Assembly (NCBI RefSeq): GCF_049562855.1
Contig: NZ_CP186925.1
Span: 1,116,001 to 1,180,000 of the forward strand
Origin: Ruminococcus_C callidus
GTDB taxonomy: Bacteria; Bacillota; Clostridia; Oscillospirales; Ruminococcaceae
Reading direction: 5' to 3'
DNA length: 64,000 bases
Program-made: the position numbers and the translations under genes
Notes under the pieces: generated by a model
What the model was told of the DNA's origin: nothing
Seen by the model: the letters and a program-made list of their open reading frames with translations, nothing else
Database searches by the model: none
Shown: positions 14,752 through 23,421 of the stretch, in pieces
How positions within the stretch are numbered: position 1 is the first letter of the stretch
Layout of the letters: every line of letters begins with the position of its first letter

Positions 14752-15969
14752 ATGGCAAAATATGCGTATGAAGATAATCCGCAGCTTTCGCCTCATTTTT
14801 GTGCCAGAGAATTCCGCTGCAAATGCAGTTCTCCGCACACGTTTCAGGTGTCGGAACAGCTGATTTCGATGCTGGAACGGCTGTATATGGCGTTGGACTG
14901 CGGCAAGATCATCGTCAGCAGCGGCTACCGCTGTGCAGCACATGACAAGGCAGTTGGTGGAAACGGAGCAGGGCAGCATACCAAAGGCACGGCGGCGGAC
15001 GTGGTGTGCTACGACAAGTCGGGCAACATAATTTCAGCAAAGACGGTGTGCTGTAAGGCTCAGGATCTGGGCTTCGGCGGCATTGCCAATATCACCGGTG
15101 CTTATACTTCGGTGCATCTGGATGTACGCACCGGCAGCCGATATTATGGTGATGAAACCAAAGGCACAAACACAGTGACAAACAATTTCTACAGCTATTT
15201 CGGCATTGCAAAAGCACAGCCGCAACCATCTGAAATTGTGGCAAAAGGGATTGATGTTTCCAAGCATCAAGGCGTGATCAACTGGGAAAAAGTCAAGGCA
15301 TCCGGGCAGGTGGATTTTGCGATTTTACGGGCTGGTTTTGGGAAAGAATCCAGCCAGATCGATGTGCAGTTTGAACGGAATTACAGCGAGTGCAAACGGC
15401 TTGGAATTCCCTGCGGTGCGTACTGGTACAGCTACGCCAAAACTGCCGCAGAAGCGTGGCAGGAGGCTGCTGTGTGCCTGTCTGCTCTGGCTGGAAAGCA
15501 GTTCGAGTATCCAATCGCATTTGACATCGAAGAACAGGCAAGTTTGCAAAATGCAGATGCCCTGTGTCAGGCGTTTTGCAGTGCGTTGGAATCTGCCGGG
15601 TATTATGCGGCAATTTATACGTTCAAGTCGGCTCTGGAAAGCTGTATCGGGGACGATATAAAAAGCCGGTATGACGTGTTTCTGTCTCATGTGGATGTGA
15701 GCAGATCGTCCTATGCCGGGAATTATGGGCTGTGGCAGTACAGCTGGAAAGGCAGCGTTTCCGGCATTGTCGGCGAGGTGGATCTGGACTATGCGTATCA
15801 GGATTATCCGGCGATCATCAAGGCTGCCGGGCTGAATGGATTTGCAAAAAATGCAACAACTACCACAGACAAGCCGAATGAGGACACAGAAAAAGACACC
15901 AACAATAATGACACACTCAAACAGATCTTGCGGCACGTTGCCAGTATTGACGAGAAATTGAACGGATAA
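14752..15969 (+). CDS. Two-domain endolysin: M15-type peptidase + GH25 lysozyme
   Basis: 405 residues from ATG 14752. Upstream in-frame starts would overlap the holin, and GCAGTTCAGGAGCTGATGAA gives the ribosome binding site. Residues 1-135 are an M15-type peptidase: SSGYRCAAHDKAVGG, QHTKGTAADVVCY (zinc His/Asp) and SVHLDVRTGSRYYGDE (second His). From about residue 163 a GH25 muramidase begins, KGIDVSKHQGVINWEKVK, with FAILRAGFG, GAYWYSYA, the catalytic-type FDIEEQ and LWQYSW. A Thr/Asn/Asp-rich linker and final helix may be a wall-anchor remnant. It cuts both peptide and glycan bonds of peptidoglycan. Confidence 0.92.
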   Translation: MAKYAYEDNPQLSPHFCAREFRCKCSSPHTFQVSEQLISMLERLYMALDCGKIIVSSGYRCAAHDKAVGGNGAGQHTKGTAADVVCYDKSGNIISAKTVCCKAQDLGFGGIANITGAYTSVHLDVRTGSRYYGDETKGTNTVTNNFYSYFGIAKAQPQPSEIVAKGIDVSKHQGVINWEKVKASGQVDFAILRAGFGKESSQIDVQFERNYSECKRLGIPCGAYWYSYAKTAAEAWQEAAVCLSALAGKQFEYPIAFDIEEQASLQNADALCQAFCSALESAGYYAAIYTFKSALESCIGDDIKSRYDVFLSHVDVSRSSYAGNYGLWQYSWKGSVSGIVGEVDLDYAYQDYPAIIKAAGLNGFAKNATTTTDKPNEDTEKDTNNNDTLKQILRHVASIDEKLNG

Positions 15970-16002
15970 AACAGCGGTAAAACGCCGTTTATAGGTAGTA
16001 AA

Positions 16003-16039
16003 AAACGCTCTTGAACGTGGTGTTCAGGAGCGTTTTTTT
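16003..16039 (+). terminator. Terminator at the end of the prophage lysis cassette
   Basis: Stem AAACGCTC-TTGAAC (16003-16016) with GTTCAG-GAGCGTTT (16022-16035), loop GTGGT, then a T run. It is the last clear prophage signal. 16040-16241 holds no gene that I can support, and no attachment site was identified there. Confidence 0.85.
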
Positions 16040-16149
16040 CGTTTTGCGTGTCAGTTTTTTGCGTTTTGCGTGGCAGGCTACAATTTTTAACGCAGTATGC
16101 AGCAAAATTTGCCGAAAAGACGCAGGCAGATGCCTATGCACACAAGCTC

Positions 16150-16170
16150 TAAGGAAACACTGCAAGCAGC
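16150..16170. repeat. Terminal fragment of the host inverted-repeat element
   Basis: AAGGAAACACTGCAAGCAG matches one end plus an internal piece of the elements at 17381 and 18932, in a deleted form. It marks this stretch as host chromosome rather than prophage. Confidence 0.5.
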
Positions 16171-16241
16171 CGGACAGGCGATATGCCTGTGTATATATTG
16201 GAACGCCTTGTTCCCAACCCAATTTAAAGGAGTGTATCATT

Positions 16242-17381
16242 ATGAGTTATCTGAAAGTTGACATTCTGTATCTGAGTGAAAAGGACATGCTGGACGCTGG
16301 TGTAAATGATGTTGTGAAGTGCACAGATACCATGGAAGAAGTGGTGAAGCTTCTGGACGACGGAGATTACCGCATGGGCGGTGAAAACGGCAACTCTCAC
16401 GGCTGTATGATCAGTTTTCCGGATAATCCCGCATTCCCGAACATGCCGAAGAACGGTCCGGACCGCCGCTTTATGGCAATGCCGGCATATCTGGGCGGCA
16501 AGTTCGATATGGCAGGTGTGAAGTGGTACGGTTCCAACGTGGAGAACCGTGAAAAGGGACTGCCCCGTTCCATTCTAATGGTCATTCTGAACGACAAGGA
16601 CACCGGTGCTCCCAAGGCATTCATGTCTGCAAACCTAATCAGTGCATACCGTACCGCAGCCATTCCGGGCGTTGGCGTGAAGCTGCTGTCCAAGCCGGAT
16701 TCCAAGGTGCTGGGTGTTGTAGGACCAGGCTTCATCAACAACATCACCATTGAAACCTTTGCAGCACTTCGTCCCTCGCTGGACACCCTGAAGATCAAGG
16801 GACGCGGCAGAGCCTCCATTGACCGCTGCATTGCCTATGTCAAGGAACACTGCCCACAGTTCAAGAACATCATCGTCTGTGATACCATGGAAGAATGCTG
16901 CAAGGACGCAGACATTATGACCATTGCCGTTTCCACGCCTACCGGCGGACACGCCAACTATCCGTTTATCCAGCGGGAATGGCTGAAGCCGGGCTGTCTG
17001 GTGTGTGCACCGGGTGCCGTAGATTTTCCGGACGAACTGGTCTGCGACCCGAAGGTAAAGCTGGTTGTAGATAACAAGAAGCTGTACGAGGCATGGGCAG
17101 AGGAATATCCGTATCCCACTTTCGATAAGATGTTCCTGCTGGGCGACAAGTTCACCGACCTCGACCATGACGGCAAGCTGGACTGGGGCGTGGTACAGAA
17201 CATCGGTGCCATTGCCAACGGCAAGGTGCCGGGCAGAGAGTCCGACGATCAGATCATTCTGTACTCCATCGGCGGCATGCCGGTAGAAGATGTGGCATGG
17301 GGCAAGACCGTGTATGAAACGGCTCTGGAAAAGGGCATCGGCACGAAGCTGAACCTGTGGGACGCACCGTATTTGTATTAA
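16242..17381 (+). CDS. Ornithine cyclodeaminase / mu-crystallin family protein (tyramine oxidase subunit B-like)
   Basis: 379 residues from ATG 16242 with AAAGGAGTGTATCATT upstream; earlier starts run through the intergenic region. Signatures are KVDILYLSEKDMLDAGVNDV at the start, FMAMPAYLGGKFDMAGVKWY, and a Rossmann NAD-binding region with LGVVGPGFINN near residue 160. The family reduces or deaminates cyclic imines using NAD(P)H. This long, N-terminally distinct subgroup is often labelled tyramine oxidase subunit B, but a tyramine activity is not shown here. It stands alone next to the prophage end. Its stop codon TAA touches the next repeat element. Confidence 0.8.
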   Translation: MSYLKVDILYLSEKDMLDAGVNDVVKCTDTMEEVVKLLDDGDYRMGGENGNSHGCMISFPDNPAFPNMPKNGPDRRFMAMPAYLGGKFDMAGVKWYGSNVENREKGLPRSILMVILNDKDTGAPKAFMSANLISAYRTAAIPGVGVKLLSKPDSKVLGVVGPGFINNITIETFAALRPSLDTLKIKGRGRASIDRCIAYVKEHCPQFKNIIVCDTMEECCKDADIMTIAVSTPTGGHANYPFIQREWLKPGCLVCAPGAVDFPDELVCDPKVKLVVDNKKLYEAWAEEYPYPTFDKMFLLGDKFTDLDHDGKLDWGVVQNIGAIANGKVPGRESDDQIILYSIGGMPVEDVAWGKTVYETALEKGIGTKLNLWDAPYLY

Positions 17382-17557
17382 GGAAACGCTGCATAAAGCA
17401 CGCTTGACGGCTTTGTACGCAATCTGCTTGCAAATTTCCCGTCATATTGCCCAGAAATCCCTTGCCATACATCAAGTATGCATGCGGAATTTCTGTGCAA
17501 TCTGCCGGAAAATCTGACTACGCATCTTACGCACAAGTTTTATGCAGTGTTTCCTTA
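17381..17557. repeat. Full-length inverted-repeat (MITE-like) element, copy 1
   Basis: 177 bases beginning AGGAAACGCTGCATAAAGC and ending GCAGTGTTTCCTTA, so the ends are inverted repeats. The interior carries TTTGTACGCAATCTGCTTGC and GAAATCCCTTGCCATACATC. The left end shares its first A with the stop codon of the cyclodeaminase-like gene. Related copies are at 18932, 20612, 36002, 44663, 45588, 45766, 50062 and 55280. No transposase is coded, and short reading frames inside it recur in all copies. Confidence 0.85.
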
Positions 17558-17651
17558 AGTATTAAGAATCTTGTAAATCACAATTCCGGTAAGTCTGCCG
17601 TGACCGGTTTGTCCGGCAGGCTTTTCGGCTGTCAGGAAAGAGGCGTTTCCC

Positions 17652-18908
17652 ATGAAGAAATACGACCCGTTTGAAAATGTGCAGACGGTAATGGAACAGG
17701 CGGCGATACTGGGAAAGATCGACCGCAGAATGTTTGAGATCATCAAGAATCCCCAGCGGGAAACGAAGGTGTATCTTCCCGTAGAAATGGACGACGGCAG
17801 CATTCGGGTGTTCGAGGGCTATCGTGTGCAGCACTCCAATATCCGCGGCCCGTTCAAGGGTGGTATCCGTTACCACCAGAACTGCGACCTGAACGAGATC
17901 AAGGCACTTGCCACATGGATGTCTCTGAAATGTGCTGTGGCGAATATTCCTTACGGCGGTGCAAAAGGCGGCATTCAGGTGGATCCCAGTACCTTGTCCA
18001 AGCGGGAACTTTGCCGTCTGACACGGCGGTATACCTACGCCATTGAACCGCTGATCGGAGCGGACAAGGATATTCCCGCACCGGACGTAAACACCAATGC
18101 CCAGACTATGGCGTGGGTGCTGGATACTTACAGCATGCTCCACGGAAAACCATGTCCGGGCGTAGTGACCGGAAAGCCTGTGGAACTGGGCGGTTCCAGA
18201 GGACGTGCTTCCGCCACCGGCAGAGGCGTGGTCATTGCCACCCAGCTGGTTCTGAAGACCAACGGCGTGGATTCACTGGACGGCGTAAAAGTTGCCGTGC
18301 AGGGTATGGGCAATGTTGGAGCCAACGCGGCACGAATTTTCTGCCACCGCAACGCCTGCGTTGTGGCACTCAGCGATGTGTCCGGTGGCATTTACTGCGA
18401 ATCCGGATTAGATGCCGATGCGGTTTCCGCGTTTCTGGAAGAGGGGCACCTGCTGAAAGACTATCAGGCAGAGGGCGTTTCTCATATTTCCAACACGGAA
18501 CTGCTGACTTGTGACTGTGATGTGCTGGTGCCGGCGGCTCTGGAAAACCAGATCAACGCCGAAGTTGCAGAACAACTTCGCTGCCGGTACATCGTAGAGG
18601 GTGCCAACGGTCCTACCACTGTGGAAGCAGATGCGATTCTGGAACAGCGTGGCATTACTCTGATTCCGGATATTTTCGCCAACAGCGGCGGCGTGATCGT
18701 GTCCTATTTCGAATGGGTGCAGAATATCCAGGAACTGACGTGGGAACGCTCACAGGTCAACGAGATGCTGGAAAAACTGATGACGGCTTCTTTCGGCGAA
18801 CTGCTGGAAGAACGAAAAAAGACGGCATGTTCTTATCGTATGGCAGCTTATATCGTAGCACTGCGGCGGCTGCTGTACGCCGAGGACATCAAGGGACTGT
18901 TCCCATAA
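17652..18908 (+). CDS. gdhA: Glutamate dehydrogenase (Glu/Leu/Phe/Val family)
   Basis: 418 residues from ATG 17652 (AAAGAGGCGTTTCCC upstream). It interconverts 2-oxoglutarate plus ammonia and glutamate. The N-terminal dimerisation part includes IRGPFKGGIRYHQNCDLNEI, and PYGGAKGGIQVDP holds the catalytic Lys. The Rossmann part has VAVQGMGNVGANAARIF. Length and sequence match the ~415-residue hexameric GDH group; the coenzyme (NAD or NADP) cannot be read safely. The neighbours are an ammonium transporter and a P-II protein, so this is a nitrogen-assimilation cluster, though repeats separate gdhA from amtB. Confidence 0.93.
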   Translation: MKKYDPFENVQTVMEQAAILGKIDRRMFEIIKNPQRETKVYLPVEMDDGSIRVFEGYRVQHSNIRGPFKGGIRYHQNCDLNEIKALATWMSLKCAVANIPYGGAKGGIQVDPSTLSKRELCRLTRRYTYAIEPLIGADKDIPAPDVNTNAQTMAWVLDTYSMLHGKPCPGVVTGKPVELGGSRGRASATGRGVVIATQLVLKTNGVDSLDGVKVAVQGMGNVGANAARIFCHRNACVVALSDVSGGIYCESGLDADAVSAFLEEGHLLKDYQAEGVSHISNTELLTCDCDVLVPAALENQINAEVAEQLRCRYIVEGANGPTTVEADAILEQRGITLIPDIFANSGGVIVSYFEWVQNIQELTWERSQVNEMLEKLMTASFGELLEERKKTACSYRMAAYIVALRRLLYAEDIKGLFP

Positions 18909-18931
18909 TCGCGGGAAACGGGAGTGTAGAA

Positions 18932-18994
18932 GGGAAATACTGCATAAAGCCCGTCTGACGGCTTTGTACGCAATCTGCTTGCAGTGTTTCCGTA
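18932..18994. repeat. Shortened copy of the inverted-repeat element, copy 2
   Basis: 63 bases. It has the left end AGGGAAATACTGCATAAAGC, the inner GACGGCTTTGTACGCAATCT, then a jump to the right end GCAGTGTTTCC. The middle ~110 bases present in copy 1 are missing. It lies between gdhA and the ammonium transporter. Confidence 0.8.
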
Positions 18995-19015
18995 GAAAAA
19001 GAGAGGTGTTGCATC

Positions 19016-20248
19016 ATGACAGGCAATGTTGCATTCATGTTCGTATGTACCATTATGGTATTCTTTATGACACCGGGGCTGGCATTCTTTTACGGCGGCA
19101 TGGTAAGACGGAAAAACGCCCTGAACACCATGATGTTTTGCATGGCAATGATGGGAATCGGTATGCTGCTGTGGTTTCTCTGCGGCTATTCGCTGAGTTT
19201 CGGCAAGGATCATGCCGGCATCATCGGCGACCTGAACAATGTGCTGATGCGGAATGTTTCGTGGGAAGTTACCGGCGGAGAGGGCGATGCACCGGAAATG
19301 GTGTCTGCTCTGTTCAACATGATGTTCGCAGTGATCTCGCCGGCGATCATTCTGGGAGCCGTGGCAGAACGCATGAAATTTTCCAAAATGATGCTGTTCG
19401 TGGTGATCTGGTCGTTCCTGGTATATTACCCGCTGGCACATATGGCATGGGGCGGCGGACTGCTGGAGATGATCGGTTCCATTGACTTCGCCGGCGGCAA
19501 CGTCATTCATATCAGCACCGGTGTTTCCGGACTGACGGCATGCATCATTCTGGGCAGCCGGAAAGGCTACGGAGCCATGTCCTACCACCCGCACAACATA
19601 CCGTTGTTTCTGCTGGGAGCCTCCATGCTGTGGATGGGCTGGTTCTGCTTCAACTGCGGCTGTGCCGGTGGTGCCAACAGTATTGCCGTTCTGGCGTTTG
19701 CCAATACAGCACTTTCCTCCGCCGCAAGCATGGTGGTATGGATGCTCATCGAAGCACTGGTGCAGAAAAAGTGCACCGTCATGGGTGCCGTGACTGGCGG
19801 CATCGTGGGGCTGGTCGGCATCACGCCGGGAGCAGGCTATGTGCCGCTGTGGTCGTCCCTGATCATCGGTGCAACGGCAGCTCCGATCTGCTATCTGGCA
19901 ATTTCCAAGATGAAGAAAAAGTTCGGCTATGACGACGCACTGGACGCATTCGGCTGCCACGGTGTCGGCGGTATCTGGGGCGGTATCGTGACTGGTATTT
20001 TCGCCACCAAACAGATGAACGATGCGGTTCCGCAGGAAGGCTTGCTGTTCGGAGATTACCGGCTGTTTCTCTCCCAGCTGGGGGCAATCGGCATTTCCAT
20101 TGCAGTGGCAGTGGTCATGACGACTATTATCATGCTGGTACTGAAAAAGTGCAGCGGTGTGCGGGTATCCGATCTGGAAGAAGCACAGGGCCTGGATCTG
20201 ATCGAACACGGTGAACGTGCATATCCGGCGTTCAACGGACTGGATTGA
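19016..20248 (+). CDS. amtB: Ammonium transporter (Amt family)
   Basis: 410 residues, AGAGAGGTGTTGCATC before ATG 19016. About eleven membrane segments. Family marks are LAFFYGGMVRRKNALNTMMF, YYPLAHMAWGGG (first pore His) and FGCHGVGGIWGGIVTGIF (second pore His), plus GAVTGGIVGLVGITPGAGYV. It carries ammonium/ammonia inward. There is no cleavable signal beyond the first hydrophobic segment. The P-II gene follows 14 bases later, the classic AmtB-GlnK pair in which P-II plugs the channel under nitrogen excess. Confidence 0.95.
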   Translation: MTGNVAFMFVCTIMVFFMTPGLAFFYGGMVRRKNALNTMMFCMAMMGIGMLLWFLCGYSLSFGKDHAGIIGDLNNVLMRNVSWEVTGGEGDAPEMVSALFNMMFAVISPAIILGAVAERMKFSKMMLFVVIWSFLVYYPLAHMAWGGGLLEMIGSIDFAGGNVIHISTGVSGLTACIILGSRKGYGAMSYHPHNIPLFLLGASMLWMGWFCFNCGCAGGANSIAVLAFANTALSSAASMVVWMLIEALVQKKCTVMGAVTGGIVGLVGITPGAGYVPLWSSLIIGATAAPICYLAISKMKKKFGYDDALDAFGCHGVGGIWGGIVTGIFATKQMNDAVPQEGLLFGDYRLFLSQLGAIGISIAVAVVMTTIIMLVLKKCSGVRVSDLEEAQGLDLIEHGERAYPAFNGLD

Positions 20249-20262
20249 GGAGGTGCGAGATC

Positions 20263-20601
20263 ATGAAAAAAATAGAAGTGATTTTCCGACCGGAAAAGCT
20301 GGAGCCGCTGAAAGAAAAGCTGCTGGCAGCTGGTGTGCAGGGTGTGACTATTTATCAGGTGCACGGCTGCGGAAACCAGCACGGCTGGATCGCCTATCAC
20401 CGCGGCAATGAGGTCATGATGAACACGCTTCCGAAGGTCTATCTAATGACAGTGGTGCCGGACGACCGCGTGGAGGACTTCCTGCAACTGATCAAGGAAA
20501 ACGTCTATACCGGAACTGTGGGCGACGGCAAGATCTTCATTTCCACCGTGGACGAGTGTATTCGTATCCGGACAAATGAAACCGGCGACGCGGCACTTTG
20601 A
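20263..20601 (+). CDS. glnK: P-II family nitrogen regulator, atypical T-loop
   Basis: 112 residues, the standard P-II length, if ATG 20263 is used (GAGGAGGTGCGAGATC upstream). The upstream in-frame ATG at 20245 overlaps the transporter stop and would add MRRCEI. Family regions are present: IEVIFRPEKLEPLKEKL, YTGTVGDGKIFIS (B-loop) and IRIRTNETGDAAL (C-loop). At the position of the uridylylated Tyr51 the T-loop reads RGNEVMMNTLPK, so the Tyr is Val. Regulation by uridylylation is therefore unlikely, and ATP/ADP and 2-oxoglutarate binding probably suffice. Partner: the upstream transporter. Confidence 0.92.
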   Translation: MKKIEVIFRPEKLEPLKEKLLAAGVQGVTIYQVHGCGNQHGWIAYHRGNEVMMNTLPKVYLMTVVPDDRVEDFLQLIKENVYTGTVGDGKIFISTVDECIRIRTNETGDAAL

Positions 20602-20611
20602 CAGGAAATAA

Positions 20612-20661
20612 AAGGCAATACCGTGCAAAGTCGCCAGACGCTCTTTGTGCGGTATTGCCAA
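20612..20661. repeat. Minimal inverted-repeat element, copy 3
   Basis: About 50 bases. AAGGCAATACCGTGCAAAG faces CTTTGTGCGGTATTGCC, with AGTCGCCAGACGCT between. Only the two ends of the larger element remain. It directly follows the P-II gene and could fold into a strong hairpin in the mRNA. Confidence 0.8.
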
Positions 20662-20698
20662 AAGCAACTATAAACTGTACATATTGGAATATGGAAGA

Positions 20699-20733
20699 AA
20701 GCACGGTCTGCATCTGGCAGTTCGTGCTTTTTT
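20699..20733 (+). terminator. Terminator after the amtB-glnK pair
   Basis: Outer stem AGCACG (20700-20705) / CGTGCT (20723-20728), inner CTGC/GCAG, then six T. Confidence 0.75.
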
Positions 20734-20760
20734 CGGTGGTGGGACAACTTTCAAAATAAG

Positions 20761-20863
20761 CCTCCCCTGAAAGGGGTGACTCCCCACGGGGTGGGGAGAT
20801 GCCCGCAGGGCAGAGGGGACCGCTCAGTACGAGGGGGACCGGCGAAGCCGGTGGAGGGGTTTT
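20761..20863. repeat. Palindromic repeat modules upstream of comF
   Basis: A string of short palindromes: CCCCTGAAAGGGG, CTCCCCACGGGGTGGGGAG, TGCCCGCAGGGCA and CCGGCGAAGCCGG. These are the same module types as at 3229-3360 in reverse orientation, with different order and loops. The rest of 20662-20930 contains no gene. Confidence 0.75.
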
Positions 20864-20932
20864 GTGAAATCCTTTTTATCAAACTTTCTTTGTGATACAA
20901 TCTTTATATTACACGCAAATCAACTGTCATAT

Positions 20933-20961
20933 TTGCAATTTTCACTTCAATATGGTATACT
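20933..20961 (+). promoter_or_regulatory. Sigma-A-type promoter for comF
   Basis: TTGCAA (20933-20938), 17 bases, TATACT (20956-20961). It lies 53 bases before the chosen comF start, and the longer in-frame start at 20892 would precede it. Confidence 0.7.
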
Positions 20962-21014
20962 ATAAAAGTAACACGAAAAGCAACACGGCACAATGCCTGA
21001 CCGGAGGTGAACCC

Positions 21015-21755
21015 ATGCCCATTTCCATATCCACCGGCAGAAAAATGCAGATGTTTCTGCTGGATCTGCTCTATCCCAATCGCTGCCCCTGCTGTAACTG
21101 TTCTATTTCTTGGCGGGAATATCTCTGCGAAGCCTGCCGGCAGGAAGTGACTGCGGAACCGGCAGACGCATTTTGTCCCCTTTGCGGAAAGCTGCCGCGG
21201 GACTGCTTCTGCGGCACAGGTCTGTCCTATGACCGTGCCGCGATTCTGACAGAATACACCGGAGCCGCCCGTGCCGGTGTGCTGTCCATGAAGTCTGCGG
21301 CAAGTCTGCACTTCGGCAGATTCTGCGGGAACGTGCTGGGACAGCGGATCGCCGAAGATGCGGTGCTGTCCGGCTATGACTTGGTTATTCCTGTACCCAT
21401 GCAGCTGCGGAAACAGCGGAAACGTTGCTGTAATCCTGCCGCAGTATTTGCCAGGGAGATCGCCGCTGTCACGCGGATTCCCTACCGGCAGGACATACTG
21501 CACGACAACGGTACCGGCAAGACGCAGCACACCCTTTCCGCCGCCGAACGCCATAAAAATGTGGAACAGTTTTCTGCCGCTCCGGTATCGCTGGAAGGCA
21601 TGCGGGTTCTGCTGTGCGATGATGTACTCACCACCGGCAGCACCATGAACCGCTGTGCCGCCTTGCTGAAAGCACAGGGTGCGGCAGAAGTGGCTGCCAT
21701 ATCCATGACCACAACTGCAATGAAATCACCCTCAAAAGAACCCACACACGGCTGA
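21015..21755 (+). CDS. comF: ComF family protein (phosphoribosyltransferase fold)
   Basis: 246 residues from ATG 21015, chosen because CCGGAGGTGAACCC precedes it and a promoter lies just upstream. The N-terminal zinc region has CPCCNCSISWREYLCEACRQ and CPLCGKLPRDCFC (two Cys clusters). The C-terminal PRT fold ends in VLLCDDVLTTGSTMN, the PRPP-binding loop. ComF proteins help DNA uptake during transformation in competent bacteria, but homologues are widespread in non-competent Firmicutes. The gene has its own promoter and is followed closely by the antiporter gene. Confidence 0.88.
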   Translation: MPISISTGRKMQMFLLDLLYPNRCPCCNCSISWREYLCEACRQEVTAEPADAFCPLCGKLPRDCFCGTGLSYDRAAILTEYTGAARAGVLSMKSAASLHFGRFCGNVLGQRIAEDAVLSGYDLVIPVPMQLRKQRKRCCNPAAVFAREIAAVTRIPYRQDILHDNGTGKTQHTLSAAERHKNVEQFSAAPVSLEGMRVLLCDDVLTTGSTMNRCAALLKAQGAAEVAAISMTTTAMKSPSKEPTHG

Positions 21756-21795
21756 TTTCCGATACGGACAATGGCCCGCCAGAAAGGAAACCGAC

Positions 21796-23406
21796 ATGAA
21801 TTGGATTCTACTGTTACTCGCTCTAGTGATGATCGCCTGTATTCTCTGCAACAAGCTGACCAGTAAGATCGGCATGCCCGTGCTGCTGGCATTTCTTGCC
21901 GTGGGTATGCTCTGCGGCGTGGACGGTCCGCTGCATATCCGTTTCGACAACTACGCCCTGACGGAAACCCTCTGTACCGTCGCCCTGATCTTTATCATCT
22001 TTTACGGCGGATTCGGCACCAAATGGCGTGCGGCAAAACCAGTTGCCGGAAAAGCGGTGCTGCTGTCCACTCTGGGCGTGTTCCTCACAGCTGCGGCAAT
22101 GGGCGTGTTCTGCCGGTTTGCTCTGCACACCGGCTGGCTGGAGGGCATGCTCATGGGGGCAGTGCTTGGCTCTACAGATGCCGCCTCCGTCTTTTCCATA
22201 CTCCGTTCCAAAAAGCTGGATCTGAAATACGGAACGGCTTCTCTGCTGGAAGTGGAAAGCGGCAGTAACGACCCTGTGGCATACCTGATGACTACCATTG
22301 TGCTTGCCATGATGACCACGGAAATTTCCGCCGGCAGAATGCTGTACATGATTTTCGCCCAGCTCGTCTACGGGGTGGGGATCGGTGCCGTTCTGGCAGT
22401 CTGCACGGTCTTTTTCCTGCGGCGGTTCCGATTTGAAACGTCCGGCTTCGATACAGTTTTTATGGCTGCCATTGCGATTTTGTCCTATGTGCTGCCGGTA
22501 CTTATCGGCGGCAACGGCTATCTGAGTGCCTATATCGCCGGCATCATTCTGGGCAACCAGAAGATTCCCAACAAAAAGAATCAGGTGCATTTTTTTGACG
22601 GCGTGACGGGATTTATGCAGCTGATGGTGTTTTTCCTGCTGGGGCTGCTCTGCACGCCGTCGAAGCTGGGGAGCGTGATCCTGCCGGCACTGGCGATCGC
22701 GGTGGTGCTGACATTTGTGGCACGTCCGCTGGTCGTGGGCGTGCTGCTGACACCGTTTCGGGCAAAACTGCCGCAGCAGCTTCTGGTTTCATGGGCAGGA
22801 CTGCGTGGAGCAACGTCTGCGATCTTTGCCCTGACCGCGGTGGCAAGCGGCGTACATCTGCAATACGATCTGTTTCATCTGGTATTCTGTGTGGTGCTGT
22901 TTTCCATTGCCCTGCAAGGGACACTGCTGCCGCTGGTTTCCCGAAAGCTGCACATGCTGGACGATTCCACAGACGTTCTGAAAACCTTTACCGACTATAC
23001 CGAAGAAAAGGAACTACAGCTGCTGCGTCTGCCGCTGGAGGCGGGAAACAGCTGGGTAGGGGCTGCGGTCAGTACCCTGACACTGCCGCCGGAAACTATT
23101 CTGGCAGCAGTCCTTCGCGGTGGCGACTGTCTGGCACCGCGGGGAGATACCGTGCTCTGTGCCGGTGATGTGGCGGTGCTGGCTGCCGGACACTGCGGCG
23201 AAAAGCTGCGGCATATCCAGCTGAACGAACTGGAAATTACATCGGAACACGACTGGAACGGCAAGACACTGGCAGCATTGAAGCTGCCAAAAGAAGAGCT
23301 GGTGATCCATATCCGCCGCGGAAAAGAAACGGTGATCCCGCAGGGAAGCACGGAAATTCTTGCCGGTGATGTGCTGGTCATGTACTGCTCCGAAAAAACT
23401 GCTTGA
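21796..23406 (+). CDS. Potassium/proton antiporter (CPA1/NhaP2 type) with two TrkA-C domains
   Basis: 536 residues, GCCAGAAAGGAAACCGAC before ATG 21796. About twelve membrane segments. LGSTDAASVFSILRS and VESGSNDPVAYLMTT hold the ion-binding acidic residues of CPA1 antiporters, and SWAGLRGATSAIFALTAVAS is the late conserved helix. The C-terminus holds two regulatory TrkA-C (RCK-C) domains, about residues 410-470 and 475-536, which sense nucleotides or K+. It probably exports K+ or Na+ against H+; the ion cannot be decided from sequence. Likely cotranscribed with the next gene (gap 15 bases). Confidence 0.88.
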   Translation: MNWILLLLALVMIACILCNKLTSKIGMPVLLAFLAVGMLCGVDGPLHIRFDNYALTETLCTVALIFIIFYGGFGTKWRAAKPVAGKAVLLSTLGVFLTAAAMGVFCRFALHTGWLEGMLMGAVLGSTDAASVFSILRSKKLDLKYGTASLLEVESGSNDPVAYLMTTIVLAMMTTEISAGRMLYMIFAQLVYGVGIGAVLAVCTVFFLRRFRFETSGFDTVFMAAIAILSYVLPVLIGGNGYLSAYIAGIILGNQKIPNKKNQVHFFDGVTGFMQLMVFFLLGLLCTPSKLGSVILPALAIAVVLTFVARPLVVGVLLTPFRAKLPQQLLVSWAGLRGATSAIFALTAVASGVHLQYDLFHLVFCVVLFSIALQGTLLPLVSRKLHMLDDSTDVLKTFTDYTEEKELQLLRLPLEAGNSWVGAAVSTLTLPPETILAAVLRGGDCLAPRGDTVLCAGDVAVLAAGHCGEKLRHIQLNELEITSEHDWNGKTLAALKLPKEELVIHIRRGKETVIPQGSTEILAGDVLVMYCSEKTA

Positions 23407-23421
23407 AAGATGTGAGAGAAT

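Noticed and set aside
18848..20209. 453-residue minus-strand frame across the ammonium transporter
   Set aside because: Very His- and Cys-rich antisense translation of a membrane protein gene; no motif and no ribosome binding site.
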